Shown here: positions 25,714 through 29,795 of the stretch, piece after piece | Position numbering within the stretch: position 1 is the stretch's first letter | Layout: each line of letters opens with the position of its first letter | From: CAKTOF01 sp964523945 | Lineage (GTDB): Bacteria; Bacillota; Clostridia; Oscillospirales; Oscillospiraceae | DNA: 29,795 nt | Reading direction: 5' to 3' | Assembly: GCA_964523945.1 (NCBI GenBank) | Contig: CAZGBU010000013.1 | Location: 1 to 29,795 of the forward strand | The notes under the pieces: model-generated | Told to the model about the DNA's origin: nothing | The model's database searches: none | What the model saw: only the letters and a program-made list of their open reading frames with translations | Program-made: the position numbers and the translations under genes

Positions 25714-27258
25714 TTGCTTATTCGGAAGAATTTGTTTCATCAAGATCGATCCGTCATCAAGGCCAAGACACTGGAGTCTGCTGTGTCGGTATTGCCCATT
25801 CTGATTATCGTTTGCGTGCTGTGCCTGACTGTGACGCCGATCCCAACCGATCTGATGCTGTCGTTTTTGATCGGCGCGTTATTTGTGATCGTCGGAATGG
25901 GGCTGTTTTCACTCGGCGCCGACGCAGCCATGTCGCCCATCGGCAACCGGATTGGCTCTGCGCTGACCAAATCAAGAAATATTCCGCTGATCCTGGTGGT
26001 CAGCTTTCTGCTCGGCGCAGCGATCACCATAGCCGAGCCGGATCTGCAGGTTCTGGCAGAGACTGTGCCCCATATCAACAATACGGCGTTGCTTCTGACA
26101 GTCGGCGCTGGCGTCGGCTTTTTTTTAGCGATCTGTATGGTGCGTGTCATTCTTGGCATCCGGCTGCGCTGGTTCCTGCTCGTATTCTATGCCATTACAT
26201 TTCTCCTGGCCGCATTCGCAGACAGCGATTTTCTCAGCGTCGCGTTTGACTCCGGTGGCGTGACAACCGGGCCGATGACCGTGCCGTTTATTCTCGCGCT
26301 CGGTGTCGGTGTCGCCAACATCCGCAGTGACCGCCAGGCAGAGGCGGACAGCTTCGGTATGGTTGCCCTATGTTCAATCGGTCCGATTCTGGCCGTACTC
26401 ATCCTGGGCTTTTTCTATCAGAGCGAAAGCGTTGTCGCGGGTACGGAGGTCGCCACAATGGCCGACTCTGTCGCTGTCGGCGGCGCATATTGGCATGCGA
26501 TTCCGGACTATCTGATGGAGATGGCCGTCTCGCTTGCGCCGATTGTGGTGATCTTCCTGGTGTTTCAGGTGCTCACGCTGCGGCTGCCGATGCGCGGGTT
26601 CCTGAAGATCTGTCTTGGCATCCTTTACACCTACCTCGGTCTGGTGCTCTTCCTCACCGGCGTCAATGTAGGCTTTTCCTCGCTCGGCAACGTGCTGGGC
26701 TCGGCGCTTGCATCGGATTGGCCGGCATGGCTGCTGATTCCGCTGGCCATGCTACTCGGCTGGTTTATCATCTCGGCAGAGCCGGCTGTCGCCGTTCTGG
26801 AAAAGCAGATCGAAGAGGTCAGCTCCGGCGCGATCTCCGGTAAATCCATCAAGATCAGCCTGTCGATCGCCATTGCGCTGGCCATGGGCTTTGCCATGCT
26901 GCGGGCGCTGACCGGGATCTCGATTCTCTGGTTCCTGATCCCTGGTTATGCGCTGGCATTGGGGCTGTCGTTCTTCGTCCCTGACCTGTATACGGCAATT
27001 GCATTCGACTCCGGCGGTGTCGCATCCGGACCGATGACAGCGACATTTATGCTCGAGTTTATGATGGGCGCAACCGAGGCGGTCGGCGGCAATATCCTCA
27101 CCGACGCGTTCGGCATTGTCGCACTGGTTGCCATGATGCCGCTGATCTCCATCCAGGTCATGGGCTTTGCCTATCGCCGCAAGGTTGCCGCTGTGCCTGC
27201 ACCTGAGGCTGTGTTTGGCGATACCGATGTGATCGAGCTCTGGGAGGTAACCGCATGA
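25714..27258 (+). CDS. DUF1538 domain-containing membrane protein, probable transporter
   Basis: A 514-residue membrane protein with about 12-14 hydrophobic segments and two homologous halves. Each half has an AEP motif (107-109; 355-357) followed some 70 residues later by FDSGGVxxGPMT (178-189; 431-442) and then a FGMVAL or FGIVAL segment. I chose TTG 25714 because AAAGGAG (25704-25710) lies just before it (a short 3-nt gap); ATG 25672 in the same frame has no SD but is possible. DUF1538 proteins are predicted transporters of unknown substrate. The next gene, a tandem P-II-like protein, overlaps the stop as ATGA, which suggests that it controls this protein as GlnK controls AmtB. Confidence 0.88.
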   Translation: MLIRKNLFHQDRSVIKAKTLESAVSVLPILIIVCVLCLTVTPIPTDLMLSFLIGALFVIVGMGLFSLGADAAMSPIGNRIGSALTKSRNIPLILVVSFLLGAAITIAEPDLQVLAETVPHINNTALLLTVGAGVGFFLAICMVRVILGIRLRWFLLVFYAITFLLAAFADSDFLSVAFDSGGVTTGPMTVPFILALGVGVANIRSDRQAEADSFGMVALCSIGPILAVLILGFFYQSESVVAGTEVATMADSVAVGGAYWHAIPDYLMEMAVSLAPIVVIFLVFQVLTLRLPMRGFLKICLGILYTYLGLVLFLTGVNVGFSSLGNVLGSALASDWPAWLLIPLAMLLGWFIISAEPAVAVLEKQIEEVSSGAISGKSIKISLSIAIALAMGFAMLRALTGISILWFLIPGYALALGLSFFVPDLYTAIAFDSGGVASGPMTATFMLEFMMGATEAVGGNILTDAFGIVALVAMMPLISIQVMGFAYRRKVAAVPAPEAVFGDTDVIELWEVTA

Positions 27259-27926
27259 ACTGTATGATCTCCATTGTCAATCGCAGCGGGGTTGAGCCGC
27301 TTCTGGACATCTGCCGGAAGCTGGAGCTGCCGCTGTCGCTGGTATTGCACGGACGCGGTACCGCCTCCAAAAAAACGCTTGATCTGCTCGGCATCGAGTC
27401 GAAGGAGCGGCGCGTTGTCATGACAATCGCCGCGGAACAAAAAGCCGATCAGCTCATCCGTGAACAAAAACGAGTCCTCTATATTGACGCGCCCGGCAAC
27501 GGTATCGTCATATCCATTCCAGTCAAAAGTGTAGGAGGTGGCAGAACCTTGTCCTATCTGAGCGGAGACCAGCCCCCCACGGGCGCGCCGAATCTGAATG
27601 TCCCTTATGAGCTGATTTTGGCCATTGCAAACGAAGGCTGCACCGACCTTGTCATGGACGCTGCGCGCAGCGCTGGCGCCGCGGGCGGTACCATCCTGCA
27701 CGGCAAGGGAACCGGTAGCGCAGCGACCGAAAAATTCTTCGGACTTTCCATTGCACAGGAAAAAGAGCTGATTATGATCGTCTCCCGTACAGAGCAGAAA
27801 GCCGCGATTATGAAAGCCATTCTGGAACAGGCCGGCCCCGGCAGCGACGCCGGTGCAATCGTCTTTTCCCTGCCCGTCACCAAAACGGCGGGCTTCAGCC
27901 TGATTGAAGACCACGCGGAATCGTAA
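27255..27926 (+). CDS. tandem P-II-like signal protein partner of DUF1538
   Basis: A 223-residue soluble protein with two P-II (GlnB/GlnK-like) ferredoxin-type domains: about 1-95 and 99-215. Each has the strand-loop HGRGTAS (32-38) or HGKGTGS (149-155), a helix with EQKADQLI or EQKAAIM, and a C-terminal GIVISIPV or AIVFSLPV strand. The tyrosine T-loop of classical P-II is not seen, so uridylylation is unlikely. The start ATG 27255 has GGAGGT 6 nt upstream and overlaps the DUF1538 stop. A strong SD with in-frame TTG lies at the domain junction (27533-27551), so the second domain may also be made alone. Ligands (nucleotide, 2-oxoglutarate or others) are unknown. Confidence 0.86.
   Translation: MNCMISIVNRSGVEPLLDICRKLELPLSLVLHGRGTASKKTLDLLGIESKERRVVMTIAAEQKADQLIREQKRVLYIDAPGNGIVISIPVKSVGGGRTLSYLSGDQPPTGAPNLNVPYELILAIANEGCTDLVMDAARSAGAAGGTILHGKGTGSAATEKFFGLSIAQEKELIMIVSRTEQKAAIMKAILEQAGPGSDAGAIVFSLPVTKTAGFSLIEDHAES
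27533..27551 (+). promoter_or_regulatory. internal Shine-Dalgarno and TTG at the P-II domain junction
   Basis: AGGAGGT (27533-27539) stands 9 nt before an in-frame TTG (27549-27551, residue 99), exactly between the two P-II domains. Starting here would give a 125-residue single-domain product. Use of the site is inferred. Confidence 0.5.
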
Positions 27927-27941
27927 CGTGCAGTTAAATTA

Positions 27942-27975
27942 AAACAGGGCGGAGGCGTCTGCCTCCGCCCTGTTT
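27942..27975. terminator. bidirectional terminator between the P-II gene and the convergent operon
   Basis: A 15-bp perfect stem (27942-27956 with 27961-27975) has a 4-nt loop, ending in TTTATT on the plus strand and TTTTAATTTAA on the minus strand. It lies 15 nt past the P-II stop. Its base reaches the stop codon (27974-27976) of the convergent minus-strand gene. Confidence 0.9.
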
Positions 27976-28480
27976 ATTCATGGAAGGTCGACGGACCGAT
28001 CGTTCCGTCACCATAGGCATGCGGCTGGCCGCTGCGCGCGATATCGTCCAGTACCTCCCGCAGCACCAGATCCGGAATGGAATAAACACAGTCACCCCTT
28101 TTACCAAAGGATGCATAGCCGTTGTGGGCCCGTGCAACTCCACCCGTGTACAGTGCAAGCAGATGCGCTTCTGAAAACCGCAGCACGAGCACCGGCTCCG
28201 CCGCAGGATCCAGATCCCCTCCCGCGCTCCAGGCTTCAAACGCAAACAGAGATGCAAACGGCTGCGAGCCGTCGATGGAATAATAGCTGCTTTCCCCTGA
28301 TTCCGTGTTGATCTGAACCAGAATCCGCTCATACTCTGCCGTCTCCTGCGCCAGGCGCTCCACTGTGACCGCGCTGTCATACGGGCGGAATCGCCATGCG
28401 AGCATGCCGCCGATCAGCACGGCCAGAATCAGGCCGGAACAGATCCAGAAAATGCGGGCTGAATTCCTCGCGTGCTTCAT
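27974..28480 (-). CDS. membrane-anchored protein of unknown function
   Basis: A 168-residue protein with a short basic N-terminus, one hydrophobic helix (about 11-30) that may be a signal anchor, and an extracytoplasmic part of about 135 residues with mixed alpha/beta content. There is no lipobox Cys and no motif that I know. Its start overlaps the GNAT gene stop as ATGA, so the two are cotranscribed from the promoter at 29092-29120. I do not recognise a family. Confidence 0.75.
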   Translation of the reverse strand: MKHARNSARIFWICSGLILAVLIGGMLAWRFRPYDSAVTVERLAQETAEYERILVQINTESGESSYYSIDGSQPFASLFAFEAWSAGGDLDPAAEPVLVLRFSEAHLLALYTGGVARAHNGYASFGKRGDCVYSIPDLVLREVLDDIARSGQPHAYGDGTIGPSTFHE

Positions 28481-29061
28481 GTCGGCACTGATCCGTCCGC
28501 AGGTACATCCGGAAAACGGACCGGCGCAGGCGCGGAGTCATGCGTGCCGATGATCTTCTCCATCCAGATCATATCGTACCAGCGGCCGAATTTGCAGCCG
28601 CAGTTATGGAAGGTGCCAACCAGTGTAAAGCCAAGATGGGCGTGAAAATCCGCGCTGTTCCGGGTCAGATATGCATCCTCCTTTTCCGGATAGCCGATAC
28701 ATGCATACAGATTCCGGATTCCCATCACGCGCAGTCTCTCTTCGAGCGCTTCATAGAGCTTACGACCCAAACCGCCCCTGCGCGCACCCTGATCCAGATA
28801 AATCGTCAGTTCACATGACCAGTCATAGGCTGCACGCCCGACAAACGGAGCCGCATATGCGTAGCCCTGAATTATTCCATCTCGTTCAATCACGAGATAG
28901 GGATAGCGCTGCATAATTCGCTGCATCCGGTCCTGAAATTCTGAGAGCGATGGAACAGCATACTCAAACGAAATTGCCGTGTTCTCCACATAATACGAAT
29001 AGATCTCCAAAATACGCGCGGCGTCTTTCAGCTCTGCATTTCTAATTGTAATGTTGTCCAC
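28477..29061 (-). CDS. GNAT family N-acetyltransferase, phosphinothricin/methionine sulfoximine acetyltransferase type
   Basis: A 194-residue acetyl-CoA transferase. ENTAISFEY near residue 31, the acetyl-CoA loop region GARRGGLGRKLYEAL (about 92-106) and the C-terminal HLGFTLVGTFHNCGCKFGRWYDMIWMEK block match the Pat/MnaT (YncA-like) group, which acetylates the amino group of methionine derivatives, phosphinothricin and similar compounds. The substrate here is not proven. The last 25 residues are an extra Pro-rich tail. The start is GTG 29061 with AGGGG 8 nt upstream. It leads the operon with the unknown anchored protein. Confidence 0.9.
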   Translation of the reverse strand: MDNITIRNAELKDAARILEIYSYYVENTAISFEYAVPSLSEFQDRMQRIMQRYPYLVIERDGIIQGYAYAAPFVGRAAYDWSCELTIYLDQGARRGGLGRKLYEALEERLRVMGIRNLYACIGYPEKEDAYLTRNSADFHAHLGFTLVGTFHNCGCKFGRWYDMIWMEKIIGTHDSAPAPVRFPDVPADGSVPT

Positions 29062-29091
29062 CGTCGTTGCCCCTTTTCAAGAAATATACTC

Positions 29092-29120
29092 ATTATACAG
29101 CATTAGTGTCTGGAAAACAA
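29092..29120 (-). promoter_or_regulatory. promoter of the Pat-like GNAT operon
   Basis: On the minus strand -35 TTGTTT (29120-29115), a 17-nt spacer and a consensus -10 TATAAT (29097-29092) lie 30 nt before the GTG start. Confidence 0.75.
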
Positions 29121-29173
29121 GGTGCAAACACACGGCCGCAAATGATCGTTCGGTTCAAAGCATCTGGTATCTT

Positions 29174-29617
29174 TTAATTGCAGTTCATACTGAAAAACAC
29201 CTGATGCTCTGACTCGACAAAGCCGTTTTTAAGATAGAATTGATATGCGGGCGCCGTTCGGTTCGTCCGCAGCGAGATCGACTTGTAATGACGCGCATGT
29301 GCATATGCATGAATAGATTGTAGGAACTGCGATCCGGCGCCCTTCCCCTGGTAGGCAGTCTTGATCCCAAAGTCATCCAGGCACAGCTCTATACCATCAA
29401 ACCAGTGCTTCAAACGGCCCAGCGCCACTCCAATCAGCTCATCCCCATCATACAGTCCCAAGGCAACGGAATCAGCATTTCCAATAATATCTCTGAGGTA
29501 CAGATGAAACACGGTCTTATCATTCCAGTTGTCATTCCAAGGTGCAACGGCAAAGGCGTCCTGTATGGCATGCATGATCTCCTGCTCATTCTGCATGCTC
29601 AATGCTTTCAGCTGCAT
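29174..29617 (-). CDS. GNAT family N-acetyltransferase
   Basis: A 147-residue single-domain acetyltransferase. The acetyl-CoA loop is YQGKGAGSQFL (about 94-104), followed by the conserved helix and a C-terminal APAYQFYLKNGF motif. DDELIGVALGRL-like and ELCLDDFGIK strands complete the fold (the former reads YDGDELIGVALG). The start ATG 29617 has GGAGG 8 nt upstream; the frame extends to 29647 but without a better site. Substrate unknown. It is transcribed alone from the strong promoter at 29692-29720. Confidence 0.9.
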   Translation of the reverse strand: MQLKALSMQNEQEIMHAIQDAFAVAPWNDNWNDKTVFHLYLRDIIGNADSVALGLYDGDELIGVALGRLKHWFDGIELCLDDFGIKTAYQGKGAGSQFLQSIHAYAHARHYKSISLRTNRTAPAYQFYLKNGFVESEHQVFFSMNCN

Positions 29618-29691
29618 CACTATCCCCTCCAAAATAAAAACAGCCAAGCCACAAATAGCCTGACTGTCGGTAGGTACTCACCCGTATTTTT

Positions 29692-29720
29692 AATATACCA
29701 GCTTTTCGTTTCCATGTCAA
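29692..29720 (-). promoter_or_regulatory. strong extended -10 promoter of the GNAT gene
   Basis: On the minus strand a perfect -35 TTGACA (29720-29715), a 17-nt spacer and -10 TATATT (29697-29692) preceded by TGG. It is the best promoter in the window and leaves a leader of about 70 nt. Confidence 0.85.
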
Positions 29721-29795
29721 TCGCAACAGTGCAGCAGTCCAATATCTTTCGTTGTTGCTCGTGTATCCACTACAATCATGACTTCCTTATCCTTT
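29717..29795 (-). CDS. possible 3' end of a gene cut by the window edge
   Basis: On the minus strand a frame is open from the window end to a TGA at 29719-29717, giving 25 residues that look protein-like (MIVVDTRATTKDIG is included). The -35 box of the next promoter overlaps its stop. An AAGGA lies 4 nt before an internal ATG, so a 20-residue peptide is also possible. Too short to identify. Confidence 0.25.
   Translation of the reverse strand, partial: KDKEVMIVVDTRATTKDIGLLHCCD

Noticed and set aside
27171..27914. 247-codon minus-strand frame opposite the P-II gene
   Set aside because: The plus strand shows two clear homologous P-II domains and an SD; the antisense frame has neither.

Overview
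The window looks like chromosomal DNA of a GC-rich, spore-forming Bacillota, most likely class Clostridia (Oscillospirales-like, by inference). The grounds are the IspH-ribosomal protein S1 fusion found in Clostridia, a GerW/YtfJ sporulation protein beside DUF2953 and ScpAB, the tig-clpP-clpX-lon-engB order, strong Shine-Dalgarno (SD) sites with AUG/GUG/UUG starts, and sigma-A type promoters. No rRNA, tRNA, CRISPR array, phage or insertion sequence was seen.

From 358 to 25437 every gene lies on the minus strand, many overlapping by 1-35 nt. In transcription order (right to left): a zinc-ribbon/Ig-like/YARHG surface protein and a Gx-family membrane transporter; rplS under its own promoter, closed by a terminator; lepB, ylqF (rbgA), rnhB, yraN, an M19 dipeptidase, thrC and a metallophosphoesterase as one overlapping operon; the proteostasis block tig, clpP, clpX (terminator), then lon and engB; an M50 protease, scpA, scpB, DUF2953 (ytfI-like), ytfJ, a D-Ala-D-Ala carboxypeptidase and an RsuA/RluB-type pseudouridine synthase; and finally a RpiR regulator, a frameshifted HI0933/YhiN-family flavoprotein, cmk, plsC and the ispH-rpsA fusion, closed by a terminator at 313-348. 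These serve translation, protein quality control and secretion, chromosome condensation, envelope and lipid synthesis, and isoprenoid synthesis.

The right part is accessory. A plus-strand operon (promoter 25614-25642) encodes a DUF1538 membrane protein built from two repeats and a tandem P-II-like protein, ending at a bidirectional terminator at 27942-27975. This pair resembles AmtB-GlnK in logic, with transporter and cytosolic signal protein coupled, but the transporter substrate is unknown. Beyond it, on the minus strand, lie a membrane-anchored protein of unknown function and two GNAT acetyltransferases, each acetyltransferase with a good promoter.

The points most worth a second look are: near-perfect internal SD sites at the domain junctions of two fused genes (ispH-rpsA and the tandem P-II gene), which suggest two products from one frame; the DUF1538/tandem P-II module itself; and a one-base frameshift at a G5A6 tract in the YhiN-family gene. 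Gene fragments may be cut at both window edges (1-245 plus; 29717-29795 minus).
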